DNA from: Lantana camara
Lineage: Eukaryota; Streptophyta; Magnoliopsida; Lamiales; Verbenaceae
Length of the DNA stretch: 64,000 nt
NCBI GenBank assembly: GCA_037501455.1
Contig: CM074855.1
Coordinates: 30,413,001-30,477,000 of the forward strand
Direction of reading: 5' to 3'
Position numbers and translations under genes: made by a program
Shown: piece by piece, positions 47,337-59,300 of the stretch
How the letters are laid out: every line of letters begins with the position of its first letter
Numbering within the stretch: position 1 is the stretch's first letter
Notes under the pieces: generated by a model
What the model was told of the DNA's origin: nothing
The model's input: only the letters and a program-made list of their open reading frames with translations
The model's database searches: none

Positions 47337-49048
47337 TGTAACCCCTAGACTTTTCGGCCGTACAGGTATGAAGTATATGTTTATTAATTGCGTAATTAAA
47401 TTATTTAATTAAGTGATTAATTATTTATTTTAATTATAATTATAATTAAATACTTTTATTTAATTACTATATTTCGTTAAAAATTTATTTTATTTTATGA
47501 ATATTTGAACATTTATTTTTTTTGAAATTATGAGTGAATGTTTTTATGGTTATGAAACGCGTGTCGTTCATACTCGAATTCAATTCCGATTTTTGTGAAA
47601 ATTTGGTATACGTGACTTGTGTGAGTTGTGATTATGTTTGTATGCTCGACGCTTGATTTCGATCTTGCTTGACTTGGTTTCGGAATTATTTTGTTTGAAC
47701 AGGAGCAAATTGGGGCTAAAGAGCACTTAGCACACCTTTGGTTCCGGGCGCCGTATCTTGAGCTCGGTAATTCGGATTCGAGTTTCGTCAACTCCGTTGG
47801 ACTTGTATCGATGAGTCGGGTTCAACGGGACAAGCCTTATATTTTTCTAAACCCGTTTGCACCTCCGAAATCCAACTGAAACAGGCTACGTCCGCAGAAT
47901 TGCCATCCTTAGCCATTTTAATCATAACTTGACCTATACCTAACCAAATTAACCATATTTTGGCTCCAATTAACCCAATTCAAACCACTATCTGATCATC
48001 CCTCTCCCATCTCGTTCCATACACCAAAGAGAGGAGAAAATTCAGGCAAGCAAAGGAAACCCTCCAATTCTCGACACTATTCATCCCTCCCAAAATTTGA
48101 GATCATAACTTGTTCAAACCTCAACCAATCCGGAAGGTAAGTATATATTTGTGATTATCACTTCCTTGTGGTCATTTGAAGCTATGGTTTGCATATTTTC
48201 ATGGAGATTTGATCATGCTTTGGGGATTTGATTGAATAGTATGGGTTTTGATGGAATTCTTGATCTCTCTCATTCTTTTGAGTTTGGAGTTGGTATAAGG
48301 CTTGAATATTGATCACTCTTGCATCTTTATTACATATATGAACTAGTATTTGATGGTGGTTGAGCATTTATGCAGTTACCATTATTGAACTTAAGAGTTT
48401 TTCGAAACTTTCTTTATGAAATGTTGTTACCTTCGTTCCTCCTTATTGCCGGTTGGTTTGCAGTGACTTTGGGGCTGATTAGTACCTGTGTTGTGGCTGG
48501 GATTTTGTGAATTGCTGTTGCATTTCTTCCTTGTGTATGCTGCTGTTGCCATGAAGGTTTGGAACAGGGGAAAGCTTCGAATTGCTGCACGTTTTTGGGA
48601 GCTGCAAGGGGGGACGCCCGTCATCCCTATTCCTTGCACTTTTGGTGACTCCCGTTACCATGGAGATGAAGATCACTGCTTCCATTAACACCCATCACAC
48701 ATTTTAGCTTGAAGCATGGTAACCCCCGTTACCATGCATGAAGATATGAAGGAAATCATCTGCACTCCTTAACCCCAGTTAAACTTTTTCTTTTTGTTAA
48801 GTGTAACTCCCGTTACCAACCCCTCCTTTTCACTTTGAACCCCGTGTGTGTTGTGTTGTTCATTTAAGTGTAAGGTATGTATATATATAGTATAATATGT
48901 ATTATGAATGCATGTGTAAATATATAATATATCTTGTGCATGTGTGGACATGTGTTTTTGTGTAGTTATGCATGTGTGTGTGTATATATATATACATATT
49001 ATTGTAATGTAGCGTATATATGATATATTGTGCATGTGTGTACATGTA

Positions 49049-49094
<46 letters not shown>

Positions 49095-49170
49095 ATATGA
49101 ATACACACACATATATATATGTACGTAACATGCATGCATATTACATATAATATATATATCACATATGAAT

Positions 49171-49234
<64 letters not shown>

Positions 49235-49282
49235 ACGTAACATGCATGCATATTACATATAATATATATATCACATATGAAT

Positions 49283-49330
<48 letters not shown>

Positions 49331-50938
49331 ATTCATATGTGATATATAATATTTAATTAATGAATTATTTGAATTATTTTTTATATAGTATGATCTTCAA
49401 TAATTCAATCTCGCGTGTTTGGTTCTCGTGCTTCTTTAGTTGATTTTTATGCCTCTTATTCATCTATTTTTGATTTATGTGCATTGTATACATGTCGGTA
49501 CATGTGTTATGATTAATATATCAAGCTTATGGCCCGTTTTTATATCACTCATGAAAGTTATGAAACGTGGAACGTGAAACCTTCAATTATTGAACGTCTT
49601 GAATGAATTACTTGGTTATATGATATCATAACATGATCCTTACTTCTTATGCATCTCATATCATGTGTATAGCATGCCTTGCGTCGTATATGGTCATTTT
49701 GAGTCCCACAGTAACTTCTTTTGCACAGATTTGGGTCTGGTCGGAGACGAGGGCGATCATTGAGGCACTTGTGCTTCTCTTTTGCTCTTATAAGGTGGGT
49801 TTCTCTTCTAATAGCTATGACGAACCTCCCTTATATGAAATGTTTTGAGCAAAATTAGTATATTTATATATCGAGTCTTTTTAGTGCAATTGATTTCAAT
49901 CGTTAGCCCTTCTTTTATGAATTCTTACCTTATGTTTTGGCGAGAACATGATTATGAAAGCACGGGCCCAAGGACTTAGTACATGTGGCTATCCGGGTAG
50001 GCAAGGGCCGATGGTGATCCCATGTACTAGTTCCAACCAAACTATGGTGATACGGGACCTCGCTAGGAGATTAGCGGGGAATGGGAGTTGAGTGCCCTTG
50101 GGGGATTCATGTACCCCCATTGGCCTATGTATGGACCGGTGGCCGGGTCTTGCAAGCCCATCCACCACCCGGAGAAGAAAGGTGTATATGTGTGATTATG
50201 ATCATGACTATGAATGTGTACGAAAGATATATGTATGATAATGAACAAGTTAGGTAATGGATACACAAGGTGTTGGTTGGAGATTATGCACGCCCCCTTG
50301 TCGGGCCTTGAACCTTCTTATGAATGAACGAATGAATGAATATGATAGTTGTAATCCCGTACATGTTCTTCTAGTTTTTACCCACTTGGGAAATTTTGTA
50401 AAAACTTCATACGGGATTATGGCTTGCATGTATGTGTTTAAATTCCGCAATATTAAAATTTATGCCCTGTTTTATACCCACCAATCTTTTATAGACTGAA
50501 CCCAGATTGTTTTCAGTTGTGTTATGCAGGTCTCAGGAGTGCTAGGAGGGAATACAAGTCGTCTAGGTCTTGCATTAGTGTTTAACACTTCCTTTCAGTT
50601 TCACATTCATCATGCTATTATTTTTGTATATGAATATGTATTGGGAGCGTATATGATTTTGTTAGGCCGCGTGGGCCGTGGAATACTTGTATATCTATTT
50701 TGGAAATTGGTGACTCATTGTATATGATATATGTTGGTTTTTCTTCCGCATTTTGTTATTATTCTAATTTTAGTTTATCTTATTCTTGATTGGTTAAGGG
50801 TTAGCTCCCACCTAGCGTAGTATGTGTGTGTGTGTGTTTCCCCGTTCGCCGTGATTTTCCACGTGTATGGACTTTCTATTTCATATACGGGTTGGGTCTT
50901 GGTGCGGGGGATGTGGTACCTCACGCTTGGGTTTTACA
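47337..50938 (+). repeat. Tekay-like LTR 2 (3602 bp, middle LTR of the tandem)
   Basis: It starts TGTAACCCCTAGAC and ends GGGTTTTACA, one change from GTGTTACA. It is preceded by a purine tract and followed by a primer site. It contains the expanded AT microsatellite region at 49051-49349. Divergence from LTR 1 is obvious by eye. Confidence 0.9.
49051..49349. repeat. Expanded AT microsatellite with tandem units and a large palindrome
   Basis: Long (AT)n runs alternate with a unit containing ATCACATATGAATACACACA and, in two units, GTACGTAACATGCATGCATA; units start near 49089, 49158 and 49269. The last unit is followed at 49314-49348 by its inverse (GTGTATTCATATGTGATATA), so about 49265-49347 can fold as one long hairpin. 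LTR 1 has only a short (TA)n tract here. Confidence 0.85.
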
Positions 50939-50946
50939 TCCTTAAG

Positions 50947-50959
50947 TGGTATTAGAGCC
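50947..50959 (+). promoter_or_regulatory. Primer binding site, gypsy unit 2 (one change)
   Basis: TGGTATTAGAGCC differs from the unit 1 site by one C-to-T change. Confidence 0.85.
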
Positions 50960-51155
50960 TAGGGTTGCAAAACCCGGGCTCTCGTGTCGTGCCGAGTCTA
51001 TCTAAGTCGTCCGGTATTAGGAACAACTTGTCAACGTGTTGCATATGCATTCTTTATGTGCTTATGTGCTCTAAATTTCGATTTTTGTTTGAGTTATTTG
51101 CATTCTCATGCATGGACTAAAATAGCGTGCATTTCAGTAGTGTTTCTTTGATAGG

Positions 51156-52058
51156 ATGCCTCCAAGAAGAGACAGACATAGGTCTCCGGATCGATGCCGT
51201 CATCGTAACCGATCTCCGTCACCACAACAACAAGAACCACAACAATCTCCAATGGATATGGGGAACTTTTTGGAAGCGGTTTTTAACTATGTTGAGCATC
51301 GGAGAGCTCAAGCTCCCCCACCACAACAAGCTGAGAAACAACCGACACCTCCACCAAACAACAGGGATTCTCATGGGTTATTTTTGAGCTATAATCCCCC
51401 TCAGTTTTAGGGTTCTATATATGACGCTGTGTTGGAGGGTTGGTTGACTAGATTAGAGAGGATTTATAGAGTTTGGCAGTTTACTACATAGGAGAAGGCT
51501 CAATTCGCTATTTTTCAGTTAGATGGCGAGGCATATGATTGGTGGGAACGAACGAGAAAGAGAGACTTGAGGTTGATGGGGAGGAAGTGACGTGGGAAGT
51601 GATCAAAAGGGAATTTCGAGAATGTTTGTGCCTGAAGTGGTAAGGGAAAAAAAGGAACAGGAATTCATGGATCTGAAGCAGGGTAGTCGCTCGGTGGCCC
51701 AATATCTTACAACTTTTAACAGGCTTGGGAAGTATGCTCCTCATATGACTCGGGATGAGAAGAGGAAAGCGAGGAAGTTTATCGCGGGCTTGAGGCAGGA
51801 CTTAAGGCACGGTCACGCCGGTCATAACTTCGAGTCCTTTGCCGACACTATACAGAGAGCTTTGGTGCAAGAGGAGGAATACAAAAAGAAAGATCCGGTC
51901 TTTAGGGAACCGATGGGACAAGGCTCCGGATCAAGTTTGGGAAAGAGGCCCATGATTCAAGCTACTCCCCTACCCAAGGGTCCTTTCAAGAAACCCCGAA
52001 ATACAGGGCAAGCCTCACAAGCTCCAAAAGCTCTACCAGTGGCACCGATATCTACAAG
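51156..52058 (+). pseudogene. Gypsy gag, unit 2, 5' part (split by copia F2)
   Basis: It begins MPPRRDRHRSPDR, followed by a glutamine- and proline-rich stretch to a TAG at 51408. After an insertion of about two bases near 51555 the gag core is open in another frame from 51592 (RSVAQYLTTFNRLGKYAPHM, KARKFIAGLRQDLRHGHAGH). The frame runs into the copia LTR at 52059. The missing part resumes at 62206. Confidence 0.85.
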
Positions 52059-53206
52059 TGTTAGGAATAGTGCCCTAGAAAGCCGATTGTATATCCGCTT
52101 TGTGCTTTTCCTTATTGTAATCACAGACAATCTTTGAATGAAATAACGAATTGAGGCAACACTTCTTTATATGCTCTTGTTTGGTATGCGTTTACTTTAG
52201 CTGTGCATGTATGAGAACTCCCCTAATCCTGATGACTTTAGGACTCTACCATTTAGGTGAAATGGTTCATGAAACGAGCCCTATATCACATAAGTCATGA
52301 TTAGTAAAATACTCCAAGCCGATGAGTCCTACAGACAGTGGGAGTGTCAACCTGACTCCTCTAAGGCTTGCTTGTGGGATCACACCCTTAAGAAGGACCA
52401 CCTTGTTTCATGGAGGTGCAAAGTGTATAGTTAATACGTGCGTGATACATGAGGGTGCTTACTTTAATAAGTAAGTTCACTGAGGTGCCCCGTGTGAGAA
52501 CATTCCTAAATGGAAAAGGAAGTTTCTATTTCAGGAAATGGAAACTTCCAGATTAGGAAATATCTCACGAGTCATTGATGTGATTAATTGATCCTTAGAC
52601 TTGAGGTTCCTTGTCACTTTATGAGTTAACTCTGTAGTCTTAGGTATAAGCTTTAAAGGGTGTCGCCTTAGACAACTGATTCAAGGCTTATGCTGGGGCT
52701 GCACAAGTGATTCATGAAAGTGAATGAGAATCAAGAAAGGACCTACACTTGCATTTGCAAGGTGATCTCTTATTGTGTAAGTCATTCATATGCCATATGG
52801 AGTCCTTGGCCAAGGCAGTAGATCAAGACATCAAGAAAAGGGTTTCTTGGATTGAGATCAAATGGATATGAAATGCACTTAGCTTTAAGACCGGATTATT
52901 AGGGTTCTGATTATTCCCTTGCCCTAGATCTTGGTAGAGAGATAGTAAGTAGGAGGATTGTATCTCACATGAATCAATGACTTAAAGGTTCTGTCGAATC
53001 CGAACATTCCAATTCAGCTAGGGGTTAAACACCTGTTGCTAGACTATGGTCGTTTAATCTGTGGACTGATTAATTAATTAGTGAATTAATTAATTAGGGT
53101 CACTGCTAATTGAATTGAGAACCTAGAGGGTCACACACAACAACTTGGTTACATGAGTTGAGGCTTGAAAATGATTAAACGAGTTAATCGGGCCAAGAGG
53201 GTTCCA

Positions 53207-53274
53207 CACGTGTGAAATCACACGTGTGGCTCACGTGAGTGACACGTGTCACTGTGACACGTGTCACACACGTG
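53207..53274 (+). promoter_or_regulatory. Cluster of six G-boxes in copia U3
   Basis: CACGTG occurs at 53207, 53221, 53232, 53243, 53258 and 53269. Most sit in longer palindromes (CACACGTGTG twice, CTCACGTGAG, TGACACGTGTCA twice). The 3' LTR keeps all six at about 61400-61467. It lies ~340 bp upstream of the TATA box and could be bound by bZIP or bHLH factors; that is inference. Confidence 0.65.
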
Positions 53275-53573
53275 TATATATATATATTATATATATATAT
53301 TAAATAATTAATTAGTTAATTATTTAATAGACTTTGGTTTAATTTTGAATTAAAAAGAAAGTCTAATTTTGGAGAAAATAATCTAGTTAATTAATTATGA
53401 ATTAATTAATTAGATAAAAATAAGTTATTTATTTTATAATAAATAAAGTATAAAATTATCCAAAAATAGTTTGGATATTTTTAGCTCTCTTCAAAGTTGA
53501 CTAGAATTAGAATTCAAAGTCAAAGTTGGAAAGTACTTGATCATCAAGCAATAGGAGAGAGAGGGACCAAATC

Positions 53574-53640
53574 CTAGTCCAATAAGGACTAGTTTCGGCC
53601 GCCCCTCCCTTCCTATATATAGGGGAGCTCATGCTCCCCT
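53574..53640 (+). promoter_or_regulatory. TATA box with flanking hairpins, F2
   Basis: The TATA box (TATATATAG, 53614-53622) is followed by a perfect 8-bp hairpin AGGGGAGC-TCAT-GCTCCCCT (53621-53640). Upstream, CTAGTCC-AATAA-GGACTAG (53574-53592) is a perfect 7-bp hairpin. A short palindrome AGAATTGACAATTCT follows at 53647-53661. Confidence 0.65.
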
Positions 53641-54009
53641 TTAGAGAGAATTGACAATTCTTGGTTCATGTGTTGAACACCTTCCTTTCTCCAAGATTAA
53701 ATTAAACCCTAGGTTAAGCCTAAACACTAACTAGAGAACTAGCATCCTTACTAGTTAGATTGTGATCAAGTTGGTGGACTTTCTCTAGAGACTTCAAGTT
53801 AGAAGTTTGAAGATTCGAGCTTTACCAAGGAGAGGGGATCAAGCCGCGTGAAGAGCGTTCTTGGGTTGCTTGAAACGCTTCAAGAAAGAATAAAAGAAAA
53901 GTAAGTTTTCTATCTTTACGAATTTGGTTACACGATTGCGAGTTCAAGGTCCTTTTGTTGGGAAAATTTTTTAAATTCCGCTGCTTTCTGATTCGTGTTT
54001 TCCAACAAG

Positions 54010-54022
54010 TGGTATCAGAGCC
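54010..54022 (+). promoter_or_regulatory. Primer binding site of F2
   Basis: TGGTATCAGAGCC lies two bases after the LTR. Confidence 0.95.
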
Positions 54023-56314
54023 ACCTCGTTAATCGTGTTTCTGATTCGTCTCAATTATATTGAATTTGGTAGAAATTCTTAGGCTTGATGCGATTGAGTA
54101 TTTGTAATTGTTTTAGAAAGCCTGAATTACGAAACTGTATTTTTTCCTGAAAGTTTCTGAAAATTGGTTTTTATAAAATTTGGTTTTGAAAAACAACTTT
54201 AGATTTGAAACTGTATAAACTGTTTTTGGATTTCTTGGATTGGTTTTGCTTTTGAACGAAAACACGAAACGAAAGCCCGGAACACGATGAACACGCGAAA
54301 CCCCGCGCGCGAAGGAGTCGCGCGCGCGGGCTTCGCGCACCACCCTCCCGCAACCGCGCGGGAGGCCCTCCCGCATGCCGTCCGCCCGTCGCCGCCCAGG
54401 CCTGGCCGGGACAGACCGGCCAGCCGCCCAGCTCCTCCCGCACGCCTGTGCGAGAGCCTTCCGGGCGCGCCTAGGCGCGCCCGCCCAGGGCGGCCGAGAC
54501 TGGCCGCCCACCGCCTAGCAGGGCGCGCGGTATGCGCACGCAGTACGCGCACTCGCCTGGCCTTGGCCGGGCGCTGTGCGCGCCTGCCGTGCGCGTCCGC
54601 GCGCGCCTGCGACGCTGTGCCCCGTTTCGCGCACGGGCCCCGTTTTCGTGATCCGGCCCCCTTTCGTGTTTCGTGCAATCCAGTCCCAATTTTTATTTTA
54701 ATTTTAAAATTTTATTTTTGAATATTTATTTTAATTTTTGAATAAAAACTTAAAATTGGGATTTTTGAGAAATTGAAACGGTTTATATTTTGGGAAAATA
54801 CATCTTGATAAAATTATTAATTTTCAGAAATTAATTGGAATTTTATTTGTTTTGGTAATTTGGGATTTATTGAAAACTTTTATGAATAAGACTCGCATCA
54901 AGTCGTGTTTTAAGCTATTAGAGCTTAAAGCGAGAATTTTAATTTATTGGTTAAATTTAAATTCTTGCAAAAGCATGTTAGGTGATCATGGGTTTAGATC
55001 TATGTATGGTTTTAATTTATGCACGTGGATGGTTTAAATTGGGGTTGGAGCCCTATAGTTGCGTTTTTCAATTGAGGTTGGAGCCTCACTTATGTGCTTA
55101 CTGTTATGTGATTTATTATGTGGCTTTCCATATTACTGTTTTTGAGGCCGGGGTATGCCCCGTGTAATTGTCTAAGGCCAATATGAAGATTGAGCCTTAT
55201 TACTTTATGTCTTTTTCCTTTTTATTGTAATTTGAGAGTAGAGATAGGTGGTGAGGTTTTTATTTTTCATTTTGGAGACAATGCACCCATGGAGTAAGAT
55301 GGACCACATTCAAGTAACAAGGAGGCCATAAGTGAAGACCCCTCAAAATGTTAGGGAGGGGAATCTCAATTGTTAAATGTAATAGAGATAGAGCTCGTAT
55401 TTTGTTACCGCTTTCCCTTATGTGATTTGAACTGTTTATGTGGCATGTATGTTAGAACTTGTGATTGTGGAGTGGCTCCCACATATCACGCATAAGATAG
55501 GTAGAACCCATGATCATTACATGTTAGTATCATGCTAGGACATGTTATCTGTTTATGTGCTTGTTTGAAATGCATTTAAGTGTACTTGCATTAATCAAGA
55601 CTAATAAAATTGGATAACATATATGTTGGTGAGGTCGAACCGGACAACTCTCCGGTTGATTCGAAAATTCCCATTAAATATTAAGCTAATTTCGAACAAA
55701 TAGGTGTTTAATTCGAGATGCAAATTTTGAATTAAATTCCTAGCATTCCATCAATAGGTTTTAAGTTTAGTAAGTAAAGCTAGTTATTTTCCGCGAGTCG
55801 TGGGATAGCTAGTGGAGCTTATTAGTTCTTAGTTACCTAATTAATCATTTCAAATGATCAATATTTCGTGGTCAATTTTAGCAAGGGCGATGTCCGCGAG
55901 TCGTGGGTCGTTCGAACTAAGTTTTGGTCATGATCTTATGATTGATGGGTCTAGCTTAACGCCTAAGTAAATATGGATGTCGCACGAGTCGTGGGTCCAT
56001 ATTGAAAGATAGGTGATGCAAAAACAATTACTAAGAGTTCTAAAGGTATTAGAATTGGTAAGTTGTACCTACCTAGGGTTCTTACTTAGAATGTCCGCGA
56101 GTCGTGGGTTCGAGGTAAAATGCCTGGGATCTTAGTACCCATTGGGAAACGTGTTCCTCTTAGATCTTTGGGAATTCTAGATCTTTGAAAAACAGTGGGA
56201 GCTACAATAGATTAAAGACCTTATCTTTTGTATATCGTTATAATTCAGCATGCTCACTAGTTCTCTGTTTTACCATTTAGGTCGTAGATTCTGTGATTCT
56301 CTACGTGTTTTGAA
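54023..56314 (+). other. Untranslated leader of F2
   Basis: This ~2.3 kb leader contains a very GC-rich block at about 54290-54660, full of CGCGCG and CCCGC, and four CGAGTCGTGGG motifs at 55794, 55897, 55985 and 56098. Open frames in the GC block occur on both strands and are not shared with F1, so they are composition effects. Confidence 0.8.
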
Positions 56315-59300
56315 ATGGCAACCAAAAACCCTCTTGTATCGATCTTCGAGTCAAACAAGTTGACTGGTCCCAACTATTCTGATTGGCTCAGGAATCTAAA
56401 GATCATTTTAGATTCTGAGAAGAGAACTTATGTTCTCTTCGAAGGGGAGCCTAGTCCCGAAGGGGAGGCTCTCACTCGGGCCGAGCGGGATGCGATTCAG
56501 AAGTGGAAGGATGATAATCTCCAAGCCCGTTGCCTTATGTTGGCTAACATGTCTCCGGACTTGCAAAGACAACATGAGGCCATGGAATTTGCTTGGGAGA
56601 TTTACGACCACTTAGAGCAACTTTACCGCCCTCATGAACGTGTTACAAGGTATAACACTTCAAAGGAATTATTCCACTTGAGAATGAGGGAAGGTTCAAG
56701 TGTCCATGAATATGGACTCAAGTTTCTTGCCCTTACTGAGAAACTTGCTTCCATGGACATGCCGCTGAAAGATGAGCTTTCAGTGGATTTATTGCTAGCT
56801 TCGCTCCCACCATCATTCAACCCATTTGTCCTTAACTTCAACATGAATCATGCTGGTGCTACTGTAGCTGAGCTGATTAGTCAGCTTGTGACTGCTGAAA
56901 GCACGATCAAGAAGGACAATAAGGTTTTGATGGTGAATGCTCCATCTTCCTCTTCTGGGCCTTCTAAAGGTAAGGGCAAGAAAGCCCAAAAGAAGAAGAA
57001 GAAACCCCTTAGGCCCACTGGTGGCATTTCAAAGGGGAAGGCCCAAAAGAAGAAGCGTGATCAGAAAGAGGATGTTTGCTTCCATTGTGGCAAAGCGGGA
57101 CATTGGAGGAGAAACTGCCCAGAGTACAAGGCTACTCTAAAGAAAGGTATCTTTCTCGTTGAAGTAAATCTTTCTATTAATTCTAGTTCTTGGGTACTTG
57201 ATACCGGTTGTGGAACTCATATCTGTAATGATGTATAGATGCTAAGTGATGTTCAACAATTAAAAGAAGGAGAATGTGTCTTGAAGATCGGCGATGGCTC
57301 AAACGTTGAAGCTCGAGCTTTAGGCACAATTAGATTAGATTTAGGTAGTTTTGAGTTAGTATTAAATAAAGTCCTTTATGTACCGAGCATTATTCGTAAT
57401 ATAATTTCAGTTCCAATATTAGATTGTGAAGGTTATGAAACTTATATTAAGAATGGTAAATATTTTATCAAACGGAACAACTCTTCCGTTCATATCGGTA
57501 CTCTAAGTAATGGACTTTACCTAACTCAAAATATCAATATTATGAATATACAATGAGAAACAAAGCGTAAGAGAGATGACAAAGTTTCAGCTCCCTTATG
57601 GCACGCTAGATTAGGACACATTTCCAAGAACAGAATTAGCAAAATAAACACTTTAGGATCATTCTCTGAAAATGATCTCAAAGAGTTGACTTCTTGCGAA
57701 TCCTGTCTCAAAGGAAAAATGTCCAAAGTCCCTTTTAAAGGAACTGTGGAACGTGCCACTAAGGTTTTGGATTTGATCCATACTGATGTTTGTGGACCGC
57801 TTAGTGTAAGCACTAGAAACAATCATCAGTATTTCATAACCTTTACTGATGACTTTAGTCGATATGGTTATGTATACTTAATGAAGTATAAATCTGAAGC
57901 TTTTGAGAAATTCTTAGAATTTCAGAAGGAGGTTGAGAACCAAACTGGTCACAAGATAAAAGCACTTCGATCTGATCGAGGAGGCGAATATCTTAGTGAA
58001 GAATTCCTTAATCATCTCAAAGATAATGGGATTATCTCTCAGTGGACTCCTCCGGGAACTCCTCAGCTTAATGGAGTTTCTGAGAGAAGGAATCGAACCC
58101 TACTTGATATGGTTCGTTCCATGATGAGTTTCACTAACTTACCACCTTCTTTCTGGGGTTATGCCCTAGAAAGTGCAGCAAAGATTTTGAATCTCGTTCC
58201 CTCTAAGTCAGTCCCTAAAACGCCCTATGAAATGTGGCATGGTAAAATCCCTAGTTATTCTTACTTAAGAATTTGGGGTTGTCCTGCTTACGTGAAGAGG
58301 ACAGTGGGAGATAAGTTAGAATCTCGTTCTAACTTATGCTACTTTGTAGGTTATCCTAAGGAATTCATAGGATACTATTTCTATGATCAATCTGAGCAAA
58401 AGGTGTTTGTTTCCAGAAATGCCACTTTTCTTGAGGAACCGTTCCTTAAAGAAAAGAAAGGAAAGATCATAAAATTAGAAGAAGTACAAAGTAACCCCAC
58501 GCCACCCACTGAAGAAACGTCCCCTACTGATCAACCACAACCAATCACGAATTTCGATACACATGAAAATCCTCCTCTAAGGCGTTCTGAACGCACTCCT
58601 AGACAGCCGGAGAGATGGTTTGGATTCTTCCATGAAATCTCTCAAAAGGATAATGATCCTTCAACATATGAGGAGGCACTTTCAGATTCTGACTCTGAAC
58701 ATTGGATAGAAGCCATGAAATCCGAAATGGATTCCATAAACTCCAACCAAGTTTGGACCTTGGTAGATTTGCCTGATGGGGTCAAACCCATAGGTTGCAA
58801 ATGGATCTTTAAGAGAAAGCTTGGAGTTGATGGAAGCATTGTAGCCTACAAAGCAAGACTGGTTGCAAAAGGATTCACTCAAAGACCCGGCGTGGACTTT
58901 GACGAAACCTTTTCGCCAGTTGCAATGCAAAAGTCCATTCGAATCATGCTTGCCATTGCTGCATATTATGACTATGAGATATGGCAAATGGATGTGAAAA
59001 CTGCCTTTCTCAATGGTGACATTGACAAAGACATTTATATGGAACAACCCATAGGTTTCACATTCAGTGGGAGTGAGCAAAAGGTTTGCAAACTCCAAAG
59101 ATCAATCTATGGATTGAAACAGGCTTCTAGGAATTGGAACATTCGATTTGATGAATCAGTCAAAGCGTTTGGCTTCATCCAAATTTCGAATGAATCATGT
59201 GTGTATAGAAAGGAATTGGAGACCTCAGTGCAATTCTTAGTACTTTATGTTGATGACATCCTTCTTATTGGGAATTCGAAGGATGACATGAAAGTGACTA

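Larger units (their letters stand above)
52059..54007 (+). repeat. Copia F2 5' LTR (1949 bp)
   Basis: It runs from TGTTAGGAATAGTGCCCTAG to TTTTCCAACA. It holds the G-box cluster and the TATA-hairpin region. Confidence 0.95.

Noticed and set aside
49051..49349. Tyrosine/isoleucine-rich frames in the AT microsatellite
   Set aside because: These are translations of (AT)n and (CA)n repeats with no coding meaning.
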